Part shown: positions 9,734-18,688 of the stretch, piece after piece
Layout of the letters: every line of letters begins with the position of its first letter
Position numbering within the stretch: position 1 is the stretch's first letter
Source of the DNA: an uncultured Pelagibacteraceae bacterium
Lineage (GTDB): Bacteria > Pseudomonadota > Alphaproteobacteria > Pelagibacterales > Pelagibacteraceae
Assembly (NCBI GenBank): GCA_902589345.1
Contig: CACISU010000001.1
Location: forward strand, 124,001 to 188,000
Length of the DNA stretch: 64,000 nucleotides
Reading direction: 5' to 3'
The notes under the pieces: generated by a model
The model's database searches: none
Seen by the model: the letters and a program-made list of their open reading frames with translations, nothing else
What the model was told of the DNA's origin: nothing
Program-made: the position numbers and the translations under genes

Positions 9734-10585
9734 ATGAGTGACATTGAAAAAATTAAACAATTAAGAGAAAGTACTGGTGCTGGATTCAAGGATTGTAATG
9801 CAGCATTAAAAGAAGCATCTGGTGATTTAAATAAGGCAGTAGAAATACTTAGAGTAAAGGGCATCTCAAAAGCTTCAAAAAAAATGTCACGCGTTGCTAA
9901 AGAAGGTGTTGTAGCAATAACTGGGGATAAGTCAAAAACATCTATAATTGAAGTCAATTGTGAAACTGATTTTGTTGCTAAAAATGAAAATTTTGTAAGT
10001 TTTGTCAAAGAACTTAGTTTATTAAATAATGAATGTAGCTCAGACAAAGAAAAATTAAAAAAATTAAAGATGAATAACAATGAGAGCGTTGAAGAAAATC
10101 TTGTGTCAATGATAGCTAAAATTGGAGAAAAAATTACTATTGGTAGAACCAAAACTATAAACCAGCAAAATTCAAAAAATTTTATATATCAACATTCAAC
10201 AGTAAAAGATAATTTATCAAAGTTAGCTGTAGTCGTATCATTAGAAACTAAAGAAGATTCAGAGAAATTAGATTTATTTGGTAAACAGCTAACTATGCAT
10301 ATTGCTGCAATGAATCCAATAGCACTAAATTCTGAAAATATAAGTAAAGAAATATTAGATAAAGAAGCAGAACTTATTGCTGAAGAATTAAAAAATACTG
10401 GAAAACCAGATGATATTGTTAAAAAAATTAGTATTGGTAAAATAAATAAATTTAAAGAAGAGAGTAGTTTAATTAGTCAAGCGTGGGTCATGGAACCAAA
10501 AAAAAAAGTAAAAGATGTTATGTCAGAACTTAGTCTTTCAGATTTAAAAATAAATGAGTTTTATAGAATTAAAATCGGTGAATAA
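9734..10585 (+). CDS. tsf: translation elongation factor Ts
   Basis: Guanine nucleotide exchange factor for EF-Tu. It has 283 residues with the UBA-like N-terminus ([20 protein letters not shown]), the [10 protein letters not shown] core motif and two dimerisation subdomains including [11 protein letters not shown]. The stop TAA shares its last base with the following frr ATG, an arrangement that favours re-initiation. In most relatives pyrH sits between tsf and frr; it is not present here. Confidence 0.97.
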   Translation: MSDIEKIKQLRESTGAGFKDCNAALKEASGDLNKAVEILRVKGISKASKKMSRVAKEGVVAITGDKSKTSIIEVNCETDFVAKNENFVSFVKELSLLNNECSSDKEKLKKLKMNNNESVEENLVSMIAKIGEKITIGRTKTINQQNSKNFIYQHSTVKDNLSKLAVVVSLETKEDSEKLDLFGKQLTMHIAAMNPIALNSENISKEILDKEAELIAEELKNTGKPDDIVKKISIGKINKFKEESSLISQAWVMEPKKKVKDVMSELSLSDLKINEFYRIKIGE

Positions 10586-11136
10586 TGTTTGAAGAAAAAA
10601 AATATAATCAAAAAATGGATAAGACTTTTGAAGTATTCACTAAAGAACTTTCTTCATTAAGAACAGGCAGAGCCAATGCAAATATGCTAGATATAATTAA
10701 GGTAGATGTATACGGTCAAAAAATGCCAATCAATCAGCTGGCAACTATTACAACGCCAGAAGCAAGAATGATAAATATTCAAGTATGGGATTTAAATAAT
10801 GTTCCACTAATAGATTCTGCAATCCAAAAATCAGAACTAGGTTTAAATCCACAAATCGATGGACAATTAGTTAGATTGCCTATACCAGACTTAAGTGAAG
10901 AGAGAAGAAATGAGATAAAAAAATTAATTAAAACAATGGGCGAGAAGTGCAAGGTATCAATAAGAAATATTAGAAGAGAAGCAAATGATGAAATAAAAAA
11001 ATTATTGAAGTCAAAAGAAATAAGCGAAGATGAAGAAAAAAAATTTGAAAAAATTGTCCAAACTTCAACTGATACCAATATAAAAAAAATAGATGATAAA
11101 GTTATTTCTAAAGAAGAAGAAATAATGAAAATATGA
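10585..11136 (+). CDS. frr: ribosome recycling factor
   Basis: Splits post-termination ribosomes together with EF-G. The 183 residues match family size. Recognisable segments are SLRTGRANANMLD, VDVYGQKMPINQLATI and the basic stretch KVSIRNIRREANDEIKK. It overlaps tsf by one base and uppS by four (ATGA), so it belongs to one tightly coupled operon linking translation factors with isoprenoid lipid-carrier synthesis. Confidence 0.97.
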   Translation: MFEEKKYNQKMDKTFEVFTKELSSLRTGRANANMLDIIKVDVYGQKMPINQLATITTPEARMINIQVWDLNNVPLIDSAIQKSELGLNPQIDGQLVRLPIPDLSEERRNEIKKLIKTMGEKCKVSIRNIRREANDEIKKLLKSKEISEDEEKKFEKIVQTSTDTNIKKIDDKVISKEEEIMKI

Positions 11137-11807
11137 ACACCCTAAAACATGTTGCTATTATTATGGATGGTAATGGAAGATGGGGTTTAAATAAAAAAAA
11201 AAGTAGAAATTTTGGTCATAAAGCCGGAATAAAAACAGTAGAAAAAATTATTAAAGAAACAATTAAAAATAAAATAAAATACCTAACACTTTTTGCATTT
11301 TCTACCGAGAACTGGAAAAGACCAAAAAATGAAATAAAATATTTATTTAAACTATTAGAAAGTTTTATTCAAGAAAGAATAATTGAATTTAATAAAAATA
11401 ACATAAAATTAAAAGTTATAGGAATTAAAAAATTTTCATCAAAATTAAATAAATTACTAATTGAATCTGAAAAAAAAACAAAAAATAATAACAAGCTACA
11501 AATTAATCTAGCATTAAATTATGGAGCGAAGGATGAGCTTGTTCGAAGTATAAAAAAATTAGTTAAAAAAAAAAAGATAATAAATGAGAAAAATATTTCA
11601 AAGTTTCTTTTTACTGAAGGAATTCCAGATCCTGATTTGCTAATTAGAACTGGAAACACACGTAGGTTAAGTAATTTTTTATTATGGCAATTAGCTTACG
11701 CTGAAATTTACTTTGAAAAAAAACTATGGCCAGATTTTAATGAAAGAGATTATAATAAAATATTAAAGAAATTTAAAAGCGTTAAAAGAAATTTTGGAAA
11801 AATTTAA
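11133..11807 (+). CDS. uppS: undecaprenyl diphosphate synthase (cis-prenyltransferase)
   Basis: Condenses isopentenyl diphosphate units onto farnesyl diphosphate to make the C55 carrier for peptidoglycan and surface polymers. The 224-residue protein has the catalytic MDGNGRWG motif near residues 10-17, FAFSTENWKRP, and the late substrate-binding motif IRTGNTRRLSNFLLWQLAYAE split across the active site. It overlaps frr by four bases and shares one base with cdsA. Its length is at the short end for the family. Confidence 0.96.
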   Translation: MNTLKHVAIIMDGNGRWGLNKKKSRNFGHKAGIKTVEKIIKETIKNKIKYLTLFAFSTENWKRPKNEIKYLFKLLESFIQERIIEFNKNNIKLKVIGIKKFSSKLNKLLIESEKKTKNNNKLQINLALNYGAKDELVRSIKKLVKKKKIINEKNISKFLFTEGIPDPDLLIRTGNTRRLSNFLLWQLAYAEIYFEKKLWPDFNERDYNKILKKFKSVKRNFGKI

Positions 11808-12427
11808 TGAACAGAGAGTTAATAAAAAGAGTTTTAAGTTCCATAATACTTTTGCCATTAGTCATTTATTTTATAATTAAAGGTTCTTATTATCTCATAT
11901 TTTTTACAACAATTTGTTTTTTAGTTGCCTCATATGAGTGGCACAAAATGGTTAAAAAAATTAATTATAAACTTTTAGGAGTTATTTTTTTAATTTTCTC
12001 TTTTTACTCATTTTATGAAAGTACAATAAATTATTTATGGTCATTTGTATTTTTAGTTTGTGTATCAACTGATATAGGTGGATATGTTTTTGGTAAATTT
12101 TTCAAGGGACCTAAATTGACAAAAATAAGTCCTAACAAAACATATTCAGGAATGATTGGTGGATATTTTTTATCATTAATATTAACATCTCTTTATTTTG
12201 GCTGGTTAAATCATGAAATATCAATGTATTGGTTTATCTCAATAATTTTAATTTCTACTGTGAGTCAGGTTGGGGATATAATTATTTCGTATTTCAAAAG
12301 ATTATCAAAAATTAAAAATACTGGAAAAATTATACCTGGTCATGGTGGATTATTGGATAGAATAGACGGTATGATATTTGCTTTTCCTTTTTTTTATATT
12401 ATTGAAATGACAGGTTATTTATTCTAA
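11807..12427 (+). CDS. cdsA: CDP-diacylglycerol synthase (phosphatidate cytidylyltransferase), short form
   Basis: Integral membrane enzyme making CDP-diacylglycerol from phosphatidate and CTP, the entry to all phospholipids. Several hydrophobic helices and the C-terminal signature region (FKR, then PGHGGLLDRID) are visible. It is only 206 residues, against about 285 in E. coli, so some N-terminal helices are missing. Within the signature, the usual Lys-Asp is Lys-Asn (KIKNTG near residue 167), a substitution at a strongly conserved position. Identification is nevertheless firm from signature and operon context. Confidence 0.92.
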   Translation: MNRELIKRVLSSIILLPLVIYFIIKGSYYLIFFTTICFLVASYEWHKMVKKINYKLLGVIFLIFSFYSFYESTINYLWSFVFLVCVSTDIGGYVFGKFFKGPKLTKISPNKTYSGMIGGYFLSLILTSLYFGWLNHEISMYWFISIILISTVSQVGDIIISYFKRLSKIKNTGKIIPGHGGLLDRIDGMIFAFPFFYIIEMTGYLF

Positions 12428-13593
12428 TGAAAAAAAAAATAGTAGTACTTGGCTCAACTGGCTCTATAGGATCAACTACAATTCAAATTATTAAAAATAA
12501 TTTAAAAGATTTTAATGTAATTGCAATATCTACTAATAAAAATATTAGGAAAATTTTAAAACAAGCAAAGCTTGTTAGGGTAAAAAATATAATTATTAAC
12601 GATAAAAAATCATATCTAATTTGTAAAAAAAAATTTAACAAAAAAAAAATTAATGTATTTAGAAATCATTCTGATTTTAAAAAAAAATTAAAATTAAAAA
12701 TTGATTATACGATGTGTGCTATATCGGGCTTGGAAGGCTTAAAACCTACATTAGATGCAATTAAATATAGTAGTACCGTTGGTATTGCTAACAAAGAATC
12801 TATTATTTGTGCATGGAACTTAATAGAAAAAGAGTTAAACAAAAATAAAACTAAATTTATACCAATTGACTCTGAGCATTTCTCAATATGGTCACTAATA
12901 AAAAATGAAAATAAAAATAATATAGAGCAGATAATTTTAACTGGTTCTGGAGGACCATTTTTAAATAAACCAATAAGTAAAATAAAATATGCAAAAGCAA
13001 GTAAAGCTATAAAGCATCCAAATTGGTCAATGGGTAAAAAAATCTCTGTTGATTCCGCCACGATGATGAATAAAGTATTTGAAGTAATAGAAGCACAAAA
13101 AATATTTAATATTGATAAAAGTAAATTTCGAATATTAATTCATCCAAAATCTTACGTTCATGCTATTGTTAAATTTAAATCAGGAATAATAAAATTTTTA
13201 GCACATGATACAAATATGAGAATTCCAATATTTAATTCAATTTACTTAAATGAAAGAAATAAAATAAATTCAGAAAAAATAAATTTATCTACTTTAAATA
13301 ATCTTAATTTTTCACTTCCAAATAAAAAAAAGTTTACTTCTATAAATTTTTTAAAATATATTAAAAATAAAAATACATTATTTGAAACTATATTGATTAC
13401 AGCAAATGATGAATTGGTTAATTTATATTTAAAAGATAAAATTAACTTTAAGGATATATATTCATTAACAAAAAAAACAGTTCGGTTAAAAATTTTCAAA
13501 AGATATTTTAACAAAAAGCCAAAAAATCCCGATGAAATTATTAATTTAGTCAAAAAAGTTAGATTTAAAATCAATCAACTTTGTAATATTTAG
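12427..13593 (+). CDS. dxr: 1-deoxy-D-xylulose 5-phosphate reductoisomerase
   Basis: Second enzyme of the methylerythritol phosphate route to isopentenyl diphosphate. It has 388 residues with an N-terminal NADPH fold (VLGSTGSIGSTTIQII), substrate and metal residues around ANKESIICAW and PIDSEHFSIW, and the catalytic loop NWSMGKKISVDSATMMNK. It begins on the last base of cdsA. After it, relatives usually carry the site-2 protease rseP; here bamA follows after 62 bp. Confidence 0.96.
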   Translation: MKKKIVVLGSTGSIGSTTIQIIKNNLKDFNVIAISTNKNIRKILKQAKLVRVKNIIINDKKSYLICKKKFNKKKINVFRNHSDFKKKLKLKIDYTMCAISGLEGLKPTLDAIKYSSTVGIANKESIICAWNLIEKELNKNKTKFIPIDSEHFSIWSLIKNENKNNIEQIILTGSGGPFLNKPISKIKYAKASKAIKHPNWSMGKKISVDSATMMNKVFEVIEAQKIFNIDKSKFRILIHPKSYVHAIVKFKSGIIKFLAHDTNMRIPIFNSIYLNERNKINSEKINLSTLNNLNFSLPNKKKFTSINFLKYIKNKNTLFETILITANDELVNLYLKDKINFKDIYSLTKKTVRLKIFKRYFNKKPKNPDEIINLVKKVRFKINQLCNI

Positions 13594-13609
13594 ATAAAAT
13601 ATGTTATTC

Positions 13610-13644
13610 AACTTTGAATTGCAAAGTTACTAAGTATGTATAAA
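13610..13644 (+). promoter_or_regulatory. dyad and candidate promoter upstream of bamA
   Basis: A perfect 7-bp inverted repeat, AACTTTG (13610-13616) and CAAAGTT (13622-13628), encloses a 5-base loop. No T-run follows, so it is not a standard terminator. A TATAAA box at 13639-13644 lies 11 bases before the bamA ATG, and TTGAAT at 13614-13619 overlaps the dyad as a possible -35 element with a rather long 19-base spacer. Operator or mRNA hairpin are both possible. Confidence 0.35.
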
Positions 13645-13655
13645 GTAAATATTAC

Positions 13656-15890
13656 ATGAATCGAATATTAATATTAATAATCTTTATTATATCAATAACT
13701 TCAAGTTCTATAGCCGAAGTTATAAATAATTTGAATGTAAAAGGTAACAACAGAGTTTCAAAAGAAACAATTATATTATTTGGCGATATTCAATTAAACC
13801 AGGAAATTAATGATATTGAATTAAATAATATTATTAAAAATTTATTTGAAACAAATTTTTTTAAAAATGTAAAAATTAAAATATCAAATAACACTTTAGA
13901 AATCGAAGTTGTTGAAAATCCATTAGTCCAATCTGTCAGTATAGAAGGTGTAAAAAATAAAAATATATTGAAAATATTAAGAGAAAATATGACTCTTAAA
14001 GAAAAGAGTTCATTTGTTCCAACTACAGCGAATGAAGATAAAAAAAAATTATTAAATATTCTAAGATCAAATGGTTATTACAGAGCAACAATTAAACAAA
14101 ACTACTTAGAGAGTTCAAATAATACAGTGGAATTAATTTATCAAGTGTCTTTGGGTAAAAAAGCATCAATAAAACAAATTAAGTTCATAGGTGATAAAAA
14201 AATTAAAAATAGAAAATTAAGAAGCATCATAGTTTCTGAAGAAGATAAATTTTGGAAATTTATTTCTAAAAATAGATTTATCGATGAAAAAAAAATCTTA
14301 TTAGATAAAAAACTTTTAAAAAATTATTATAAAAATAATGGTTATTACAATGTTAATGTAGAAAGCTCATCAGTACAATTATTAGATGAAGATGATTTTT
14401 TATTAACTTACAAAATTACAGCTGGAGAAAAGTTTTATTTTAATAACCTATCTTTAAATCTTCCTCCTGAATATAATAAGGAAAATTTTAATTCCTTAAA
14501 TAAAGTTTTTAAAAAACTAAAAGGAAAAAAATATTCCTTCAAAAAAATACAAGATATCCTTGAAGAAATTGATAAAATAGCTTTATCAAAGGAATTTGAA
14601 TTTATTGATGCTACTTATAATGAACAAGTAATAAATAAAAATTTAATAAATCTGTCTATTAAATTATTTGAATCTGAAAAATTTTATGTTGAAAAAATTA
14701 ATATCTATGGAAATTATATATCTGAAGAAAAAGTAATAAGAAATTCTTTAATTGTAGATGAAGGCGATGCTTTAAATGAAATATTGTTAAATAAATCAAT
14801 TAATCAAATTGCAGGTAAAGGAATTTTTAAAACAGTGAATAAAACAGTCGAGGAAGGTAGTGAAAAAAATACTAAAATAGTAAATATTATAGTTGAAGAA
14901 AAGCCTACTGGCGAAATATTTGCCGGAGTGGGAACAGGTACTGCTGGAACTACTTTTACAGCTGGTATAAAAGAAAATAACTACTTAGGAAAAGGCGTTA
15001 AATTAGATACAAATTTTTCTTTTGGTGAAAATAAACAGACTGGAATTTTTTCAGTACGAAATCCAAATTATAAAAACTCAGACAAAGAATCTAATTTTAG
15101 AATTGAAGTCTCTGAGGACGACCAACTATCAAACTTTGGATATAAATCAAATAAAGAAGGTTTATCTGTAGGATTAAACTATGAACAATATAAAGATGTA
15201 TATTTTTCACCTACTTTATCTCTTTATCATGATAATTTAGAAACAGATGCTACAGCATCAGCCTCAAGAAAAAAGCAAGAGGGTGATTATGTTGATGCTG
15301 AATTTTCTTATGGACTTTCTTTAAATAAATTGGATTCAAATTTTCAACCCAGAGAAGGGTTTAAATCAACATTTAATCAAACAATTCCAATATTAACAGA
15401 TGATGGAATTATCACTAACACATACAGATTGTCAAAATTTATTCCAATCGAAGATGATGTGATTTTTTCTGTAAGATTTTTAGCTACAGCAGTTAATTCT
15501 ATTACTGACGACGATGTTCGATTAACAAAAAGAGCATACATTCCTCAAAACAGATTAAGAGGTTTTGAATCGGGTAAAATTGGACCTACTGATAGTGGCG
15601 ATTATATTGGTGGTAATTACGCTAGTGCATTAAATTTTAATACAACACTACCAAAAGTTTTGTCTGATATGCAGAATTTAGATTTTAATCTATTTTTAGA
15701 TGCTGCAAATGTTTGGGGAGTAGATTATAACTCTTCACTTGATAACAGTAAAATTAGATCATCAACTGGTCTGGCTGTTGATTGGCTTACACCAATAGGA
15801 CCATTAAGTTTTTCATTTGCAGTACCAATAACCAAAGCTGATAGTGATACCACTGAAGGTTTTAGATTCGACATTGGAACTTCATTTTAA
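13656..15890 (+). CDS. bamA: outer membrane protein assembly factor BamA
   Basis: Omp85-family outer-membrane protein that inserts beta-barrel proteins. The 744 residues contain a signal peptide (ILIIFIISITSSSIAEV), five POTRA repeats to about residue 410 (starting NNLNVKGNNRVSKETI), and a C-terminal 16-strand barrel. The L6-loop region is visible near RLRGFESGKIGP, and the chain ends in FDIGTSF with the expected terminal phenylalanine. It is followed directly by the Skp-like chaperone gene and the lipid A genes, the common arrangement. Confidence 0.97.
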   Translation: MNRILILIIFIISITSSSIAEVINNLNVKGNNRVSKETIILFGDIQLNQEINDIELNNIIKNLFETNFFKNVKIKISNNTLEIEVVENPLVQSVSIEGVKNKNILKILRENMTLKEKSSFVPTTANEDKKKLLNILRSNGYYRATIKQNYLESSNNTVELIYQVSLGKKASIKQIKFIGDKKIKNRKLRSIIVSEEDKFWKFISKNRFIDEKKILLDKKLLKNYYKNNGYYNVNVESSSVQLLDEDDFLLTYKITAGEKFYFNNLSLNLPPEYNKENFNSLNKVFKKLKGKKYSFKKIQDILEEIDKIALSKEFEFIDATYNEQVINKNLINLSIKLFESEKFYVEKINIYGNYISEEKVIRNSLIVDEGDALNEILLNKSINQIAGKGIFKTVNKTVEEGSEKNTKIVNIIVEEKPTGEIFAGVGTGTAGTTFTAGIKENNYLGKGVKLDTNFSFGENKQTGIFSVRNPNYKNSDKESNFRIEVSEDDQLSNFGYKSNKEGLSVGLNYEQYKDVYFSPTLSLYHDNLETDATASASRKKQEGDYVDAEFSYGLSLNKLDSNFQPREGFKSTFNQTIPILTDDGIITNTYRLSKFIPIEDDVIFSVRFLATAVNSITDDDVRLTKRAYIPQNRLRGFESGKIGPTDSGDYIGGNYASALNFNTTLPKVLSDMQNLDFNLFLDAANVWGVDYNSSLDNSKIRSSTGLAVDWLTPIGPLSFSFAVPITKADSDTTEGFRFDIGTSF

Positions 15891-16414
15891 TGAGATCAAA
15901 AAAATTATTTTTATTTATAATATCAACTTTTTTATTATTTACTAAAAGTTCGTACAGTGAAAATTTAGCCTATGTCGACATAGAATTTATTATGAACAAT
16001 TCATTAGCTGGTAAATCAATAACTCAAAATTTAGAGAAAAGCTTTAAAGATAAGGATAGTAAACTTAATAATATTGAAAATGAACTAAAAGAAAAAGAAA
16101 AAAATTTAGTTTCTCAAAAAAATATTCTTAAAGAAGATGAGTTTAAAAAAAAAGTTCAAATTTTAAAAAAAGAAATAAAAACTTATAAAGATACTAGGAA
16201 AAAAGTTCTTAATGAATTTAACTCTAAAAAAATTGAGTCTACAAAAATTCTTTTAAGTAAACTAAATCCTATTTTGGCTGATTATTCAAAAGAAAATTCT
16301 ATTGATATGATTTTCCAAAAAAAAAATATTGTAATTGGAAAAAAAACATTAGATATCACCGAGGATATAGTAAATATATTAAATGCTAAAGTTAAAAAAA
16401 TAGAAATTAATTAA
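15890..16414 (+). CDS. skp: OmpH/Skp family periplasmic chaperone
   Basis: Probable periplasmic holdase for unfolded outer-membrane proteins. The 174-residue protein has a signal peptide (LFLFIISTFLLFTKSSYS), the family start LAYVDIEFIMNNSLAGK, and a long lysine/glutamate-rich coiled coil between about residues 50 and 120. It starts on the last base of bamA and precedes lpxD, matching the conserved bamA-skp-lpxD order. Sequence similarity in the coiled coil is compositional, so context carries part of the call. Confidence 0.9.
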   Translation: MRSKKLFLFIISTFLLFTKSSYSENLAYVDIEFIMNNSLAGKSITQNLEKSFKDKDSKLNNIENELKEKEKNLVSQKNILKEDEFKKKVQILKKEIKTYKDTRKKVLNEFNSKKIESTKILLSKLNPILADYSKENSIDMIFQKKNIVIGKKTLDITEDIVNILNAKVKKIEIN

Positions 16415-16423
16415 GTGAGTTTA

Positions 16424-17401
16424 ATGAATCCATTTTTTAAAAAAAATCCACCTTTTTTATTATCAAAAGTAATATCAAAAATTGGATTAAAAAATATTAA
16501 TATAAGTAAAAAATATATTAATGATATTAAAGAAATTAACATTGCGAAAAAAAATGAGATAACTTTTTTACATTCCTCTAAATATTCTGATATTGCAGCT
16601 AAAACAAATGCTTCTTTCTGCATAACAAATTTAAAACTAGAAAAATTTCTCCCAAAAACATGTTTACCGTTAATTGTCAAAAATGTTTTACTGTCCACCG
16701 CCAAAGTCACTGAAATGTTCTATCCAAATGCTATTAATGATGAATTTGATTATAGTGTATCAAACATCAGTAAAACTCTTTTTAAAAAAAAGACTAAGTA
16801 TGGAGAAAATGTTTTAATAGGTAAAAATGTCAGTATAGGAAAAAATTGTTCAATAGGTCATAACTCAATTATAGAAAAAAATGTATTAATAGGAAATAAC
16901 TGCACTATTGGATCTAATGTAATTATTCGAAATTCTTTAATTGGTAACAATGTATCAGTACTAGATAGTTCGATAATTGGAAAAAAAGGCTTTGGTTTTT
17001 TTCCTAACAAGCCTCAAAATATTCGATATCCTCACATTGGATTGGTAATAATTAAAGATAATTCAGAAATTGGATCTGGCTGTACTATTGACAGAGGTTC
17101 ATTATCAAATACTGAAATTGGAAAAAATACCTTTTTAGATAATCAGGTTCATATTGCTCACAATGTTAAAATTGGAGACAATTGCATGATAGCTGGACAA
17201 GTAGGTTTTGCTGGAAGTGCAATTATAGGAAATAATGTTATGATTGGAGGTCAAGCTGGCATTTCTGGTCATTTAAAAATTGGAAACAACGTACAAATAG
17301 CTGGAGGTAGTGGGGTAATTAATGATATATCAGATAATTCTAAGGTTATGGGGTATCCTGCAAAAAGTGTAAAAGTTTTTTTAAAGGAAAACAGACAATG
17401 A
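16424..17401 (+). CDS. lpxD: UDP-3-O-acylglucosamine N-acyltransferase
   Basis: Third step of lipid A synthesis, transfer of a 3-hydroxyacyl chain from ACP to the 2-amino group. It has an N-terminal uridine-binding domain, then a left-handed beta-helix of hexapeptide repeats (IGKNVSIGKNCSIG), and the catalytic HIAHNVKIGDNC segment. The frame also opens at GTG 16415, immediately after the skp stop. ATG 16424 is preferred as the stronger start codon and gives 325 residues. It overlaps fabZ by four bases. Confidence 0.95.
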   Translation: MNPFFKKNPPFLLSKVISKIGLKNINISKKYINDIKEINIAKKNEITFLHSSKYSDIAAKTNASFCITNLKLEKFLPKTCLPLIVKNVLLSTAKVTEMFYPNAINDEFDYSVSNISKTLFKKKTKYGENVLIGKNVSIGKNCSIGHNSIIEKNVLIGNNCTIGSNVIIRNSLIGNNVSVLDSSIIGKKGFGFFPNKPQNIRYPHIGLVIIKDNSEIGSGCTIDRGSLSNTEIGKNTFLDNQVHIAHNVKIGDNCMIAGQVGFAGSAIIGNNVMIGGQAGISGHLKIGNNVQIAGGSGVINDISDNSKVMGYPAKSVKVFLKENRQ

Positions 17402-17847
17402 GTGTAAAGATAAATAGAGATGAAATAGAAAAGTTGTTACCTCACAGAGAACCAATGCTTTTAATTGATGAGTTAATAAATATTAAAAAATTATTTTCTG
17501 CAACAGCAATTGTTAATGTAAAAAAAAATAGTTTTTTTGTTCAAGGACATTTCCCTGATCAACCAGTTATGCCTGGGGTTTTAATTGTTGAGGCGTTCGG
17601 ACAAGCAGCAGCAGCATTAACTGCTCATGGAATAGATAAATCTGAATATGAAAATAAACTAGTATTTTTAATGAATATTGAAAAAGCTAGATTTAGGAAT
17701 CCCGTAATACCTGATTGTAGGTTAGAATTAAATATTGAAGCAGTTAGATCTCATGGAAGAGTTTGGAAATACAAAGGCGAAGCATTCGTAGATAATAAAA
17801 GAATGGCTGACGCTATGTGGTCAGCGACTGTTGTAGATAGGAAATAA
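17398..17847 (+). CDS. fabZ: (3R)-hydroxyacyl-ACP dehydratase
   Basis: Hot-dog fold dehydratase of type II fatty acid synthesis, 149 residues. The catalytic histidine is in GHFPDQPVMPGVLIVEAFGQ, and LLPHREPMLLIDE is the typical N-terminal motif. Its place between lpxD and lpxA ties acyl-ACP supply to lipid A assembly. A 57-bp AT-only gap follows before lpxA and contains small inverted repeats but no clear terminator. Confidence 0.97.
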   Translation: MSVKINRDEIEKLLPHREPMLLIDELINIKKLFSATAIVNVKKNSFFVQGHFPDQPVMPGVLIVEAFGQAAAALTAHGIDKSEYENKLVFLMNIEKARFRNPVIPDCRLELNIEAVRSHGRVWKYKGEAFVDNKRMADAMWSATVVDRK

Positions 17848-17904
17848 TTAGCAACAATTATTGATAATTAATATTTATTTATTTTTGATATTAACAATTA
17901 ATAG

Positions 17905-18687
17905 ATGATTAATAAAAATTCTGAAATTCACAAAGATGCAAAAATTTCTAAAACTGCTGATATAGGGCCTTATGTAGTAATAGGACCAAAGGTAGAAATA
18001 GGTGATAATGTGAAAATTCATTCGCATGTAAATATTTCTGGTGATACAAAAATTAAAAAAGGAAATATAATTTATCCATTTGCATCTATTGGTTCTGATC
18101 CACAAGATTTAAAATATAAAGGTGAAACTACTAAGCTGGTTATAGGTGAAAATAATATAATAAGAGAGTATGTAACAATAAATCCTGGAACCGAAGGAGG
18201 TGGGGGCTTAACTCGAATTGGAAATAATTGTTTGATAATGATTTCTGCTCATATTGCACACGATTGTGATGTAGGAGACAATGTAATAATTGCAAACAAT
18301 GCAGCCATAGCTGGTCATGCACAAATAGGAGATGATGTTGTAATTGGAGGAAATTGTGGTGTTCAACAGTTTGCAAGAATAGGTAAGATGGCAATGATAG
18401 GTGGTATGACAGGCGTGGATAGAGACGTTATACCTTATGGTTTATCCATTGGTAATAGAAATTATTTAACAGGTATAAATGTAGTTGGATTAAGAAGAAG
18501 AAGTATTCCAAATAAAGAAATTATAACTTTATCAAATGCATATAAAGAAATATTTAGATCTGAAAGTTTGCATGATAATTTAAATAACTTAAATGGTGAA
18601 TTTAAAGATAATAGTTATGTGAAAGACGTAGTTGATTTTATAAATAAAGATAAAAAAAGACCAATTTGCACACCATTTAGTAAATAG
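17905..18687 (+). CDS. lpxA: UDP-N-acetylglucosamine O-acyltransferase
   Basis: First step of lipid A synthesis, acylation of UDP-GlcNAc at the 3-position from hydroxyacyl-ACP. The 260-residue protein is mostly left-handed beta-helix and carries the catalytic-histidine segment [14 protein letters not shown], with [16 protein letters not shown] and the C-terminal [12 protein letters not shown] typical of LpxA. It starts after a 57-bp gap, so it may have its own promoter although it remains in the lpx order. Confidence 0.97.
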   Translation: MINKNSEIHKDAKISKTADIGPYVVIGPKVEIGDNVKIHSHVNISGDTKIKKGNIIYPFASIGSDPQDLKYKGETTKLVIGENNIIREYVTINPGTEGGGGLTRIGNNCLIMISAHIAHDCDVGDNVIIANNAAIAGHAQIGDDVVIGGNCGVQQFARIGKMAMIGGMTGVDRDVIPYGLSIGNRNYLTGINVVGLRRRSIPNKEIITLSNAYKEIFRSESLHDNLNNLNGEFKDNSYVKDVVDFINKDKKRPICTPFSK

Positions 18688-18688
18688 A

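Noticed and set aside
12705-13061. 118-residue minus-strand ORF inside dxr
   Set aside because: Fully contained in a conserved enzyme gene on the other strand; composition explained by the AT-rich complement.
17867-17880. Inverted repeat AATTAT/ATAATT before lpxA
   Set aside because: Only A and T, with a two-base loop; too weak to support as a hairpin or operator.
18140-18394. Minus-strand ORF opposite lpxA
   Set aside because: Its leucine/histidine-rich sequence is the mirror of the hexapeptide repeats of lpxA on the plus strand; no family resemblance and no ribosome site.
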